Shown one piece after another: positions 47,425 to 55,955 of a stretch of DNA of 64,000 nucleotides. Numbering within the stretch: the first letter of the stretch is position 1; every line of letters starts with the position of its first letter. The translations under genes and the position numbers were made by a program. The stretch comes from Burkholderiales bacterium (GTDB lineage: Bacteria > Pseudomonadota > Gammaproteobacteria > Burkholderiales > SG8-41), in the NCBI GenBank assembly GCA_019749945.1, contig JAIEPF010000008.1:54516-118515 (forward strand), given 5' to 3'. The notes under the pieces are model-generated. The model had not been told where the DNA came from. It searched no databases and saw only the letters and a program-made list of their open reading frames with translations.

Positions 47425-49142
47425 CCGCGGCGCGCCAGTTCAAAACACACATTCCCCCGCCGGTTGTCCGCCAGCGCCAGGACATAACCGGACTGCTCGG
47501 CAAACTTCGCGGCCTGGAACAGGCCCACGCCGAGACCGCTTTCCGAAGCCACGGGTGCGGCCAGGATCTGATCGACGATGGCCGGCGCCACCGGCACCCC
47601 GGTATCACAGATCCGCAAACGCGGCCCGGGCGACAGCGTCAGCGTGACCTGCAACTCATCATCCTGGGCGGTTTTGTAGAGGGCGTTTTCGATCAGCGTC
47701 GCCGCGGTGCTGTCAAACAACTCCGCCGGCAGGCGCATGCCGGTCAAGGCACCCCCTTCACGAAACCTGAGTACGCTGCCGGCATAACGCGCCTGCAGTC
47801 CCTGCCACCAGATCACCGCATCGATCTCATTCACGGCACTGGTCGCCGGCGATTTCAGTTTGTCGAGTGCGCTGCCCAGCCGCTGCGCGATCTGCGGCAG
47901 CTGCCGCTGCACCAGCGCACGAAAAGCGGTGTCGTCATCGACGCCGCGCATTTCCGCCGCCGCGCAGATCGAATGCAGCGACTGCAGCAGGTTCTTGACG
48001 TCATGGGTCAGCCGCGCGCCGGTTTCGTAGATTGCCTGGGTATAGGCGGATTGCCGGCGCAGTTGCTCTCGGCGCTGGGCTTCGTAAAAGTGGCCCACCA
48101 TCTGCATCAGCAGCTTCAGGTGCAACAGCACCGCCGGCGAAAACGGCCGCGGCGCATAGACGGTGACGCGCAGGCTGTCGGTCTCGTATTGCTCGGCATG
48201 CGCAGCTTCCCTGCCGACCGTGCCGGAAGACCATGCCGACGTCCAGCCAAAGCCGGTGACCCAGGGCAGCTCCAGCATATCGATCAAGGCACCACGCAAA
48301 AACTGTTCAGGCCGGGTTTCCGTCTGCGCCAGTTCAGCAAGGCGCCGCATGCGCTGTTCGAACGGCAATCCCATGCCCAGCAGGTAACGCGACAGCAGGG
48401 TGCCGATGCCGCCGAATTCGCCGCGCGGATTCCACAGCCACGACAATCCCACCAGCAGCAGCGAAATGACCATCAGCGCCTGCGCCAGGCCCAGCAGGTA
48501 CTGCCCCTGCGATACGACCTGGATGACAAAGCTGCCCAGCACCAGTGCCGCCACCAGCAGGAACAGCACCACGCTGTAAAACAAGTCAACGATCACCGGA
48601 GCGTCCGTCCTGCGCCCGCTCTCGGGAATGGCCAGGATCACCAGCGGCAGCAGCGGCAGGCCATAACGTACAAAACCGCTGACCCCGAGATCGCTGTCAT
48701 AGCTTGTGAATAACTGGGGCACCACCCACATCAGCAGCATCGTCACCAGATAGATCGCGGCCAGAATCGATACCAGGCGCTCGCTGCGGCCCACCGTTCC
48801 GGGTACGCCGCCGCCAATCAGGCCGAATAACACCGCCATCCAGGTCGCGACCAGCCACCAGTTGCCGGAAACCGCAAAAAAAACACCCAGGCAAAGCACC
48901 AGCAAGGCGCGCGTCAGCGGAATCTGCCGCTCGCCGCGCCATACCGGCTGCCAGATCAGGAACAGGCCGAAATGCGCCAGCAGCAGGCTGCGCGCCCACC
49001 ACTCTCCCGTGCCCCAGGCAATCGCGCCGTGCAGCGTCAGCAGCATGCCCGCCAGCAGCAGATTCCGGTGTCGCGGCGGCACCACTGATGCGGCCGGCAT
49101 GTTTTCGGGAGGATTCGCTGGATTGAGCAGTTCGTCGGGCAT
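47421..49142 (-). CDS. Membrane sensor histidine kinase
   Basis: A 573-residue kinase with seven to nine N-terminal hydrophobic segments (about residues 25-220), a linker, and the H-box LTHDVKNLLQSLHSIC near 380. The catalytic domain follows: N-box TLIENALYKTA, G1 RICDTGVP and G2 SGLGVGLFQAAK. The phospho-acceptor His is followed by Asp. It is convergent with the pilus operon. Together with the sigma-54 response regulator upstream of mshM it probably forms a two-component pair for pilin transcription. The signal is unknown. Confidence 0.88.
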   Translation of the reverse strand: MPDELLNPANPPENMPAASVVPPRHRNLLLAGMLLTLHGAIAWGTGEWWARSLLLAHFGLFLIWQPVWRGERQIPLTRALLVLCLGVFFAVSGNWWLVATWMAVLFGLIGGGVPGTVGRSERLVSILAAIYLVTMLLMWVVPQLFTSYDSDLGVSGFVRYGLPLLPLVILAIPESGRRTDAPVIVDLFYSVVLFLLVAALVLGSFVIQVVSQGQYLLGLAQALMVISLLLVGLSWLWNPRGEFGGIGTLLSRYLLGMGLPFEQRMRRLAELAQTETRPEQFLRGALIDMLELPWVTGFGWTSAWSSGTVGREAAHAEQYETDSLRVTVYAPRPFSPAVLLHLKLLMQMVGHFYEAQRREQLRRQSAYTQAIYETGARLTHDVKNLLQSLHSICAAAEMRGVDDDTAFRALVQRQLPQIAQRLGSALDKLKSPATSAVNEIDAVIWWQGLQARYAGSVLRFREGGALTGMRLPAELFDSTAATLIENALYKTAQDDELQVTLTLSPGPRLRICDTGVPVAPAIVDQILAAPVASESGLGVGLFQAAKFAEQSGYVLALADNRRGNVCFELARRG

Positions 49143-49148
49143 CGTGAT

Positions 49149-49162
49149 TAGCTAATTAGCTA
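49149..49162. promoter_or_regulatory. 14-bp perfect palindrome between divergent genes
   Basis: TAGCTAATTAGCTA, fully self-complementary, in the ~41-bp gap between the kinase (minus) and the ABC permease (plus). It overlaps a possible plus-strand -10 TATACT at 49161-49166. A candidate operator. Confidence 0.4.
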
Positions 49163-49183
49163 TACTGTTCCGTCAGTTGAAAA

Positions 49184-49960
49184 ATGGTTCTGCCCGTGCA
49201 CATCGCCACCATCGGCAAATACACCGCTCTCGAAGCCATCCGCACCCGCGTCCCGGTGACCGCGCTGTTGACGCTTGCCATCCTGCTTGGCGCCAGCCTG
49301 TTCGTTCGCGAACTCGCCGTCACCGAAACCGTCCGTTTCCAGACCGGTTTTTACGCTGCTGCGGCACGGCTGTGCGCAGTGTTTATTGCCAGCCTCTATG
49401 TGCTGGCGAGCATCAGCCGCGAATTCAATGACAAAGGACTTGAAGTATTACTCGCCCTCGACGTACCCCGCTCGCATTATATCTGCGGGAAGCTCGCCGG
49501 ATTCACGCTGACTGCCTGCGCCATCGCCGTGCTGCTGTCGCTGCCGCTGTGGGCACTGGCGCCGCCAACTGCGGCAGGGATGTGGACGGTCTCGCTGGCG
49601 ATCGAGCTGGCACTGATCAGCGCGCTGTCGCTGTTCTGCATCGTCACCTTCAGCCAGTTGCTGCCCGCAGCGGGTTTTGTCGCAGCCTTTTACCTGCTCG
49701 CGCGCAGCCTGACCGCGATGCGGCTGATGAGCGCCAACCCGGTGGCAGGGCAGGATACGCTGTCGCATCAGGTTACCCGCGGACTGGTGGAAGGGCTGGG
49801 TTATCTGATGCCGGCGCTCGACCGCTGGACCGACACCGCCTGGCTGGTCAATGCCGCACCCGATGCCTCCGTCCTGCTCGCGATCGTCATCCAGGGCGTG
49901 ATCTACACCGGGCTGCTGGCGGCGGCGACGCTGTTCGATTTTTATCGCCGGAGCCTGTAA
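49184..49960 (+). CDS. ABC-2-type permease-like membrane protein
   Basis: 258 residues with six hydrophobic segments, for example TALLTLAILLGASLFV, LCAVFIASLYVLASI, LISALSLFCIVTFSQL and a C-terminal IVIQGVIYTGLLAAATLF. The N-terminus (GKYTALEAIRTRVP) and SISREFNDKGLEVLLALDVPRS fit ABC-2 exporter permeases. No ATPase is adjacent; the orphan ATPase at 32942-33679, outside the other end of the pilus locus, is the natural partner. Substrate unknown. Confidence 0.75.
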   Translation: MVLPVHIATIGKYTALEAIRTRVPVTALLTLAILLGASLFVRELAVTETVRFQTGFYAAAARLCAVFIASLYVLASISREFNDKGLEVLLALDVPRSHYICGKLAGFTLTACAIAVLLSLPLWALAPPTAAGMWTVSLAIELALISALSLFCIVTFSQLLPAAGFVAAFYLLARSLTAMRLMSANPVAGQDTLSHQVTRGLVEGLGYLMPALDRWTDTAWLVNAAPDASVLLAIVIQGVIYTGLLAAATLFDFYRRSL

Positions 49961-50731
49961 TTGCTGAAACTGGCGGGCCTGACCGATGAGCGGACGCTGC
50001 GTGCCGTGCCGCCGGTCTTCGCCGCCCTGCTCGTGGTCGCGTTTGCGCTGCAGCTGTTCTGGCACAGCCTGCAGCCGGCGCCGGCAGCGCGTGCCGAAGC
50101 CCTGCCTCCGGCACCCGATATCAAGGGACTGCGCGCCGCGAGTTTCGGCGAACCCGTCGCCGCCGCGCAAATGCTGCTGCTCTACCTGCAGGCCTTCGAC
50201 AACCAGCCCGGCATCAGCATCCCGTTCCGGGATCTCGATTACGAACGCGTTACCGCGTGGCTGGATGCCGCATTGCATCTTGATCCGCACAGCGGTTATG
50301 CACTGATGATGGCGTCCCAGCTCTATGGCCAGGTCCCCGACGCCGCCAAACAGCGCGCGATGTGCGAATTCGTGCATGCCCGATTCCTCGCAGCCCCCGA
50401 CGCACGCTGGCGCTGGCTCGCCCACTGCGCGATCATGGCCAAACACCGTCTCCGTGATCAGCCGCTGGCGCTGCGTTATGCGGCGGACATCACCCGCCAC
50501 GCCGGGCGTGCCTCCGGCTGGGCGCGGCAGATGCAGATTTTCATTCTGGAAGACATGGGCGAAACCGACAGCGCCAGAGTGCTGCTGGGCGGGCTGCTCG
50601 CCGGCGGCGAAGTCACCGACCCGAGCGAACTCAATTTCCTCACCGAACGGCTGCAGGCGCTTGAAAATGCCGGAAAACCGTCAGCGGCGTCGAAATTTCG
50701 ACATCGAGACCCCGAACCAGGATTCCGGTAA
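49961..50731 (+). CDS. Uncharacterised bitopic protein with TPR-like helices
   Basis: Not recognised. 256 residues: one N-terminal helix (VFAALLVVAFALQLFWHSL), a short linker and an all-helical part with TPR-like phasing (ALHLDPHSGYALMMASQLYG; LALRYAADITRHA). It starts at TTG immediately after the permease stop, with GGAG seven nt upstream supporting that start. It is in the same apparent operon as the ABC permease and just before the pilin promoter, so a role in the same export process is likely but unproven. Confidence 0.72.
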   Translation: MLKLAGLTDERTLRAVPPVFAALLVVAFALQLFWHSLQPAPAARAEALPPAPDIKGLRAASFGEPVAAAQMLLLYLQAFDNQPGISIPFRDLDYERVTAWLDAALHLDPHSGYALMMASQLYGQVPDAAKQRAMCEFVHARFLAAPDARWRWLAHCAIMAKHRLRDQPLALRYAADITRHAGRASGWARQMQIFILEDMGETDSARVLLGGLLAGGEVTDPSELNFLTERLQALENAGKPSAASKFRHRDPEPGFR

Positions 50732-50783
50732 CTGAAGCCATTCTCGCCCCGGGATTTATACGAACCGGAAATATTTTAATTAT

Positions 50784-50804
50784 TCAATAAAATCAATAAC
50801 TTAT
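50784..50804 (+). repeat. AT-rich dispersed ~20-mer, copy upstream of the pilin promoter
   Basis: Reads TCAATAAAATCAATAACTTA plus T, in a ~50-bp AT-rich patch about 70-90 bp before the -24 element. By position it could be an activator site, but copies elsewhere are unlinked to sigma-54 promoters. Confidence 0.45.
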
Positions 50805-50871
50805 ATAAAATCAGCTGAGCCGGACCGCATCCACCATGCGACCCCATTTACCCAGATCGCCATCACCCTGG

Positions 50872-50887
50872 TGGTACGGACCTTGCA
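50872..50887 (+). promoter_or_regulatory. Sigma-54 (-24/-12) promoter of the pilin gene
   Basis: TGGTACGGACCTTGCA matches the consensus TGGYAC-N5-TTGCW at every defined base. Exactly 10 nt lie between the GG (50873-50874) and the GC (50885-50886). The start is predicted near 50898, about 37 nt before the pilin ATG. The sigma factor gene rpoN and a sigma-54 activator are both in this window. Confidence 0.82.
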
Positions 50888-50934
50888 ACATTTGCTGCAC
50901 CAAAATTTCCGCCTGTAGGCGGCGAGGGGAAAAA

Positions 50935-51633
50935 ATGAAACGCCAACAAGGATTTACGCTGATCGAGATCGCCATCGTGCTGGTCATCATCGGCCTGCTG
51001 CTGGGCGGCGTGCTCAAGGGCCAGGAGCTGATCACCAGCGCCCGCGTGCGCAACCTGATTTCCACGCAGGACGGCATCAAGGCCGCTTATTTCGGCTTTC
51101 TTGATCGTTATCGCGCCCTGCCCGGCGACTACACCGCGGCGACCACCAACATCACCGGTGTCGCCACCACCGCCGCCTGCGGCAACGGCAACGGCAACGG
51201 CAATGGCCGCATCGAGACCACCAACCAGGAAAACGTGCTGGCCTGGGAACATATTTCCAAGGCCGGATTCATCAACGGCACCTACACCTGCGCCGCCACT
51301 GAATCCACGACCACCACCCCGGTCAACCCGTATGGCGTGCGCATGCAGCTGATTTATGACGGTGTCTATGGCATCACCAGCGGTGGTGCCGCACGCCACA
51401 ACCTGAAAACCGGTCCGCAGATTCCGGTGGAAATCATTGCCGAGGTCGATCGCAAAGTGGACGATGGCGCCCCCTATACCGGCGGCTTCCAGTTCTCGGC
51501 TTATGCCGGCGGCGGCACTGCGCCGACCGAAGGTTCGGCAACCACGCCGGCCTGCACCAGCGGCAACACCACGGCAGCCACCTGGAACGCGACCAACGGC
51601 AGCACCAACTGCGGCGGCACCAGCACATTCTGA
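50935..51633 (+). CDS. Type IV major pilin (MSHA-like)
   Basis: A 232-residue prepilin: leader MKRQQG, cleavage before F, then FTLIEIAIVLVIIGLLLGGV with Glu5. The globular part contains ALPGDYTAATTN, a (Gly-Asn) run from GGCAAC hexanucleotide repeats at ~51180-51204, two cysteine pairs and a Thr/Ser/Gly/Asn-rich C-terminus. The start has GAGGGG just upstream. It has its own sigma-54 promoter and a terminator, so it is transcribed alone and strongly, as expected for the major subunit. Confidence 0.9.
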   Translation: MKRQQGFTLIEIAIVLVIIGLLLGGVLKGQELITSARVRNLISTQDGIKAAYFGFLDRYRALPGDYTAATTNITGVATTAACGNGNGNGNGRIETTNQENVLAWEHISKAGFINGTYTCAATESTTTTPVNPYGVRMQLIYDGVYGITSGGAARHNLKTGPQIPVEIIAEVDRKVDDGAPYTGGFQFSAYAGGGTAPTEGSATTPACTSGNTTAATWNATNGSTNCGGTSTF

Positions 51634-51649
51634 TACCGCAACGCATGAT

Positions 51650-51678
51650 AAAAAAGCCCGCTCACGCGGGCTTTTTTT
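51650..51678. terminator. Bidirectional Rho-independent terminator
   Basis: Stem GCCCGC (51656-51661)/GCGGGC (51666-51671) with a TCAC loop, an A-run before and seven T after. It ends the pilin transcript and, in the other direction, the antiporter gene. Confidence 0.9.
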
Positions 51679-51697
51679 ATGGTGTCCGGCCGACGCG

Positions 51698-53665
51698 CTA
51701 ACCCTGCAGCAATTTCATTTCCGCCGCCGCCACCGCCGTCTCCGATCCCAGCAGCACCACCACATCACCCTCCTCGATGCGCATCTCCGGCGCGGGCGTG
51801 GTGGTGCGCACATGACGCCGCCGCACGGCGGTAACTTCGACGCCCGCCAGCGCCAGATCCAGCTCCAGCAACTGGCGGCCTATGGCTTTTGCACCGGCAG
51901 TCACCAGCACCGAATGCAGGCGCGGCTGCAGCGCCTGGTCATCGCTGTCGGCATCGTCGGTAATGCCGCGAAAAAAACCGCGGAACAATTCATAACGGTG
52001 CTCGCGGGTCTCGCGGATACGGCGCAGCACGCGGGTCAGCGGCACGCCGACCAGCATCAGCGTGCTTGAAGCCAGCATCAAGCTCGCCTCCATCAAGTCG
52101 GCCACGACTTCGGTGGCGCCGGCATTGCGCAGTTTCTCCACGTCGCTGTCGTCGAGCGTACGTACGACGATCGGCAGTCCGGGCCTGGCCTCCTGCACCA
52201 GCGCGAGGATACGCAGCGCCGACGGCGTATCGGCGTAGGTGACGATGACCACCCGCGCCCGCGCCAGCCCCGCTGCGAGCAGCACTTCACGGCGCGCGGC
52301 ATCGCCGAACACCACCCGCTCTCCCGCCGCGGTCGCCTCGCGGATGCGCTGCGGGTCGTTGTCGAGCGCGATGAACGGCACCGCTTCGCGCTCGAGAAAA
52401 CGCGCCAGGTTCTGTCCGCTGCGGCCGTAACCGCAGATCAGCACATGCTCATTGGTGGCCATCGACTGCACGGCGATGTTGTGCAATTGCATGGCGCGGC
52501 TCATCCACTCGGTCGCGCTCCAGCGGCGGACAATCGCTTCGCTGCGTTCGATGACAAAGGGCGCGATCAGCATCGACAGCACCATTGCCGCCAGCACCGG
52601 CTGCAGCACATCCGGCGCCATCAGCCCGCTGTTCGCGGCATGGGCCAGGATCACGAAGCCGAATTCGCCGCAGGCACCGAGCGCGAGCCCGGCGCGCAGC
52701 GCAACACCGCTGGATGCGCCGAACAGGCGGCTCAGGCCGAAAATCAGCGCGGTTTTCACCAGCACCAGCGTCACCAGCAACACGCTGACCCAGGCATTGT
52801 CGACCACCACGCGCACGTCAAGCAGCATGCCGATGGTTACGAAAAAGAGACCCAGCAGCACATCGCGGAAGGGCTTGATGTCTTCTTCGACCTGGTAGCG
52901 GTATTCGGTTTCAGAAATCAGCACCCCGGCGACAAACGCGCCGAGTGCGAGCGACAGCCCCGCCATCTCCGTCATGTATGCCACGCCGAGCGTCACCAGC
53001 AGCACGTTGAGCACGAACAATTCGGAGGATTTCTGGCCTGCGACGACATGGAACCAGGCGCGCATCATGCGCTGGCCGACAAACAGCAGCACCGTCAGCA
53101 CCACCGCGGCCTTGACCACGGCAAAACCCAGCGTGGGCAGCAGGTCCTCCGGCGGCGCGCTCAGGGCCGGGATCAGGATCAGCAGCGGCACCACCGCGAT
53201 GTCCTGGAACAGCAGGACGCCGATGATCTGCCGGCCGTGCGGGGAATTCAGCTCGAAACGCTCCGCCAGCAGCTTGGCGAGGATCGCAGTGGACGACATC
53301 GCCAGTGCACCACCGAGCACGATGCCGGCCTGCCAGGAAACACCCACTGCAACCGCCACGCCCAGCACCAGCAGCAGCGTCACCAGCACCTGGGCCGCAC
53401 CCAGCCCGAACACGATGCGGCGCATGGTCACCAGGCGCGACAGACTGAACTCGAGGCCGATGCTGAACATCAGGAACACCACACCGATTTCGGCGAGGTT
53501 GCGCACCTCTTCGGTCGAGGTCACCCAGCCCAGCGCATGCGGCCCGATCAGCACGCCGACAATCAGGTACCCCAGCAAGGGCGGCAACTTCAGCAAACGG
53601 AACACCACCACCACCAGCACGGCGGCAGCGAGCAGCACTAGGACCGGTTGCAGGGAGTTTTGCAT
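51698..53665 (-). CDS. CPA2-family cation/proton antiporter with RCK domain (KefB/YbaL-like)
   Basis: 655 residues: ~12 transmembrane segments of the Na/H-exchanger fold (KLPPLLGYLIVGVLIGPHAL; FLMFSIGLEFSLSRLVTMR), then an RCK_N/TrkA-N domain with the nucleotide motif HVLICGYGRSGQNLARFLE (~400) and an RCK_C domain at the end. Such proteins exchange K+ or Na+ for protons under ligand control. I see no KefF/KefG subunit beside it, so glutathione gating cannot be claimed. Confidence 0.9.
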   Translation of the reverse strand: MQNSLQPVLVLLAAAVLVVVVFRLLKLPPLLGYLIVGVLIGPHALGWVTSTEEVRNLAEIGVVFLMFSIGLEFSLSRLVTMRRIVFGLGAAQVLVTLLLVLGVAVAVGVSWQAGIVLGGALAMSSTAILAKLLAERFELNSPHGRQIIGVLLFQDIAVVPLLILIPALSAPPEDLLPTLGFAVVKAAVVLTVLLFVGQRMMRAWFHVVAGQKSSELFVLNVLLVTLGVAYMTEMAGLSLALGAFVAGVLISETEYRYQVEEDIKPFRDVLLGLFFVTIGMLLDVRVVVDNAWVSVLLVTLVLVKTALIFGLSRLFGASSGVALRAGLALGACGEFGFVILAHAANSGLMAPDVLQPVLAAMVLSMLIAPFVIERSEAIVRRWSATEWMSRAMQLHNIAVQSMATNEHVLICGYGRSGQNLARFLEREAVPFIALDNDPQRIREATAAGERVVFGDAARREVLLAAGLARARVVIVTYADTPSALRILALVQEARPGLPIVVRTLDDSDVEKLRNAGATEVVADLMEASLMLASSTLMLVGVPLTRVLRRIRETREHRYELFRGFFRGITDDADSDDQALQPRLHSVLVTAGAKAIGRQLLELDLALAGVEVTAVRRRHVRTTTPAPEMRIEEGDVVVLLGSETAVAAAEMKLLQG

Positions 53666-53752
53666 TTTTCAGGATTGGCGCGGACGCTCTGAATATTGCC
53701 TTTTCTTCAATGAATTGCAAGCAACATCCCGCGGGGTTCCGGGGCCTCCCTT

Positions 53753-53761
53753 TGTTATAAT
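53753..53761 (+). promoter_or_regulatory. Extended -10 promoter of kdsD
   Basis: TGTTATAAT is a perfect extended -10 (TGnTATAAT) with no recognisable -35. Its expected start point, ~53768, falls at the kdsD ATG (53769), implying a leaderless or nearly leaderless message. Confidence 0.5.
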
Positions 53762-53768
53762 TTCAGCG

Positions 53769-54773
53769 ATGAAGATGCCCTCCGACAGCACCGCTGCCAG
53801 CCCTGTAACCAGCCCTGCGATTGCGGCTGCCCGGGAAGTCCTCGCGATCGAGGCGCGGGCCATCACCGACCTCATTCCGCGGGTCGATGCCGGCTTCGAA
53901 CAGGCGATCCGCATCATCCTGCAATGCAAGGGACGTGTCGTCGTCAGCGGCATCGGCAAATCCGGCCACATCGCGCGCAAAATCGCCTCGACCTTCGCCA
54001 GCACCGGAACACCGGCATTTTTTGTGCATCCGGCCGAAGCCAGCCACGGCGACCTCGGCATGGTCACCCGCGATGATGTGTTCCTGGCCTTGTCCAACTC
54101 CGGCGAAAGCGCCGAACTGCTGACCCTGATCCCGGTGCTCAAACGTCAGGGCGCGAAACTGCTGGCGCTGACCGGCAATGCCGAATCCACCCTCGGCCGC
54201 GAAGCCGATGTCCACCTCTATGCCGGCGCAGCACAGGAAGCCTGCCCGTTGAACCTCGCGCCCACCGCCAGCACCACAGCCGCGCTGGCGCTGGGTGACG
54301 CCATCGCGGTGGCGCTGATGCGCGCGCGCGGTTTCACCCAGGACGAATTCGCGCTGTCGCATCCCGGCGGCGCGCTCGGCCGCCGGCTGCTGACGCTGGT
54401 ACGCGATGTGATGCGCTCCGGCCCCGATGCACCGCGCATATCAACCACGGCAACACTGACCGATGCCCTCCTCGAAATGTCGCGTGGCCGCATGGGCATG
54501 ACGGCAGTGGTTGACGCCGGCCAGACAGTGAAAGGCGTTTTTACCGACGGTGATCTGCGTCGCGCCCTTGAAAAAGGCCGGGATCTGCGCAAAACGGCGA
54601 TCACCGACATCATGTCGTCGAGCCCCCGCACCATCGGCCCGGAGCGGCTGGCCGCGGAAGCCGTCGAGATCATGGAACGCGCCAAAATCAACCAACTGCT
54701 GGTGGTCGATGACGGCAACAGGCTGCTCGGCGCGCTGAACATCCATGACCTGTTCCGCGGCAAAGTGGTCTGA
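53769..54773 (+). CDS. kdsD: Arabinose-5-phosphate isomerase KdsD
   Basis: Converts ribulose-5-P to arabinose-5-P for Kdo synthesis. The SIS domain (~45-180) contains VVVSGIGKSGHIARKIASTF and ALSNSGESAELL. HPGGALGRRLL follows, and two CBS domains (~210-334) end VVDDGNRLLGALNIHDL. Its 334 residues are normal. The start is ATG at MKMPSDST; a second ATG is two codons on. It is followed by kdsC, the next phosphatase of the pathway. Confidence 0.95.
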   Translation: MKMPSDSTAASPVTSPAIAAAREVLAIEARAITDLIPRVDAGFEQAIRIILQCKGRVVVSGIGKSGHIARKIASTFASTGTPAFFVHPAEASHGDLGMVTRDDVFLALSNSGESAELLTLIPVLKRQGAKLLALTGNAESTLGREADVHLYAGAAQEACPLNLAPTASTTAALALGDAIAVALMRARGFTQDEFALSHPGGALGRRLLTLVRDVMRSGPDAPRISTTATLTDALLEMSRGRMGMTAVVDAGQTVKGVFTDGDLRRALEKGRDLRKTAITDIMSSSPRTIGPERLAAEAVEIMERAKINQLLVVDDGNRLLGALNIHDLFRGKVV

Positions 54774-54797
54774 CGACGGGCGGCGGAAGAACACGCA

Positions 54798-55343
54798 TTG
54801 GACCGCTTTTTGGACACCCCCCAGAAAACACGGCGCATCCGGCTCGTCGCATTCGACGTTGACGGCGTACTGACCGACGGCCGGCTTTATTATTCGGAAA
54901 CCGGCGACGCGATGAAAGCCTTTGACGTGCGCGACGGCATGGGCATGAAACTGCTGCAGGACGCCGGCATCGAACTCGCCATCATCACCAGCCGGCGTGC
55001 GCCCAGCGTACTGCTGCGCGCCGGGGATCTCGGCATCAGCCACGTGCAGCAAGGCGTCGCCGACAAACGCATCGCCTTTGATGAATTGATCACCCGTCTC
55101 GCCATTGCCCCGGAGGAAGCCGCATTCATGGGCGACGACCTGGTCGACCTGCCGGTATTCCGCCGCTGCGGCTTCGCCGTGACCGTGGCCGACGCGCCGG
55201 CACTGCTGAAACGCCACGCCGGCTACGTGACGCGTGCCGCAGGCGGCCGCGGCGCCGTGCGCGAATTCTGTGAAATGCTGCTGCACAGCCGCGGCGAGCT
55301 GACTGCGCAAACCCGCCGCTTCCTCGGCCGGGCCACAGACTGA
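54798..55343 (+). CDS. kdsC: Kdo-8-phosphate phosphatase KdsC
   Basis: A HAD-family phosphatase releasing Kdo from Kdo-8-P. The catalytic FDVDGVLTDG is at ~20-29, and the tetramer-forming C1-type lineage is indicated by ETGDAMKAFDVRDGMGMKLL and EAAFMGDDLVDLPVFRRCG. The 181 residues fit. It appears to start at TTG (DRFLDTPQK); there is no better upstream ATG. Confidence 0.94.
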   Translation: MDRFLDTPQKTRRIRLVAFDVDGVLTDGRLYYSETGDAMKAFDVRDGMGMKLLQDAGIELAIITSRRAPSVLLRAGDLGISHVQQGVADKRIAFDELITRLAIAPEEAAFMGDDLVDLPVFRRCGFAVTVADAPALLKRHAGYVTRAAGGRGAVREFCEMLLHSRGELTAQTRRFLGRATD

Positions 55344-55370
55344 GCGCATTGCATTGATCCTGTCCAGGCC

Positions 55371-55955
55371 ATGACGACGCGCTTCTCATATCTCTTCCCG
55401 CTGTTGCTGCTTGCCGTGCTGGCCGGTCTGACGTTCTGGCTTGACCAGGCGGTGCAGGAGGGCACAAGGGGCAACGGCGCGGAACGGCATGACCCGGACT
55501 ATATCGCCGAAAAAATCGTGGCCCACCGCATGGATGCGAACGGTGACGTCAAACACACGCTGTATGCCGATCGCATGACGCATTATCCGGATGACGACTC
55601 GACGCACCTGGTATCACCGCGTTTTGTCAGCAATGCCTCCGCCCGCGCACCGATGAGCATCACTTCGCGCACCGCCAGGGTATCCAGCGGCGGCGAGCAT
55701 GTTTATTTCGAAACCGATGTGCGGGCCACCCGGGCCGCCTATGGCGACCACAGCGAGATGGTGATGGAGACCAGTTTTCTCCATGTCACGCCGGACGACC
55801 ATATCGCCCGCACCGACCGGCCGGTGACCGTCACCGACGCCCATACCGTTGCCCGGGCGATTGGCTTAGAATTGAACAGTGAAACCCGTACCGTCAAGTT
55901 CCTTTCGCAGTTCAAAGGCACCTACCATGACCCCAGCCGCGCAACCCGCCGTTAA
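55371..55955 (+). CDS. lptC: LPS export protein LptC
   Basis: A bitopic inner-membrane protein of the LPS transport bridge. N-terminal anchor FSYLFPLLLLAVLAGLTFWL, then a periplasmic beta-jellyroll with IVAHRMDANGDVKHTLYADR, DDSTHLVSPRFV and the late VTDAHTVARAIGLELNSETR-type segment. The 194 residues are normal. The end overlaps lptA by ~29 nt. Confidence 0.93.
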   Translation: MTTRFSYLFPLLLLAVLAGLTFWLDQAVQEGTRGNGAERHDPDYIAEKIVAHRMDANGDVKHTLYADRMTHYPDDDSTHLVSPRFVSNASARAPMSITSRTARVSSGGEHVYFETDVRATRAAYGDHSEMVMETSFLHVTPDDHIARTDRPVTVTDAHTVARAIGLELNSETRTVKFLSQFKGTYHDPSRATRR

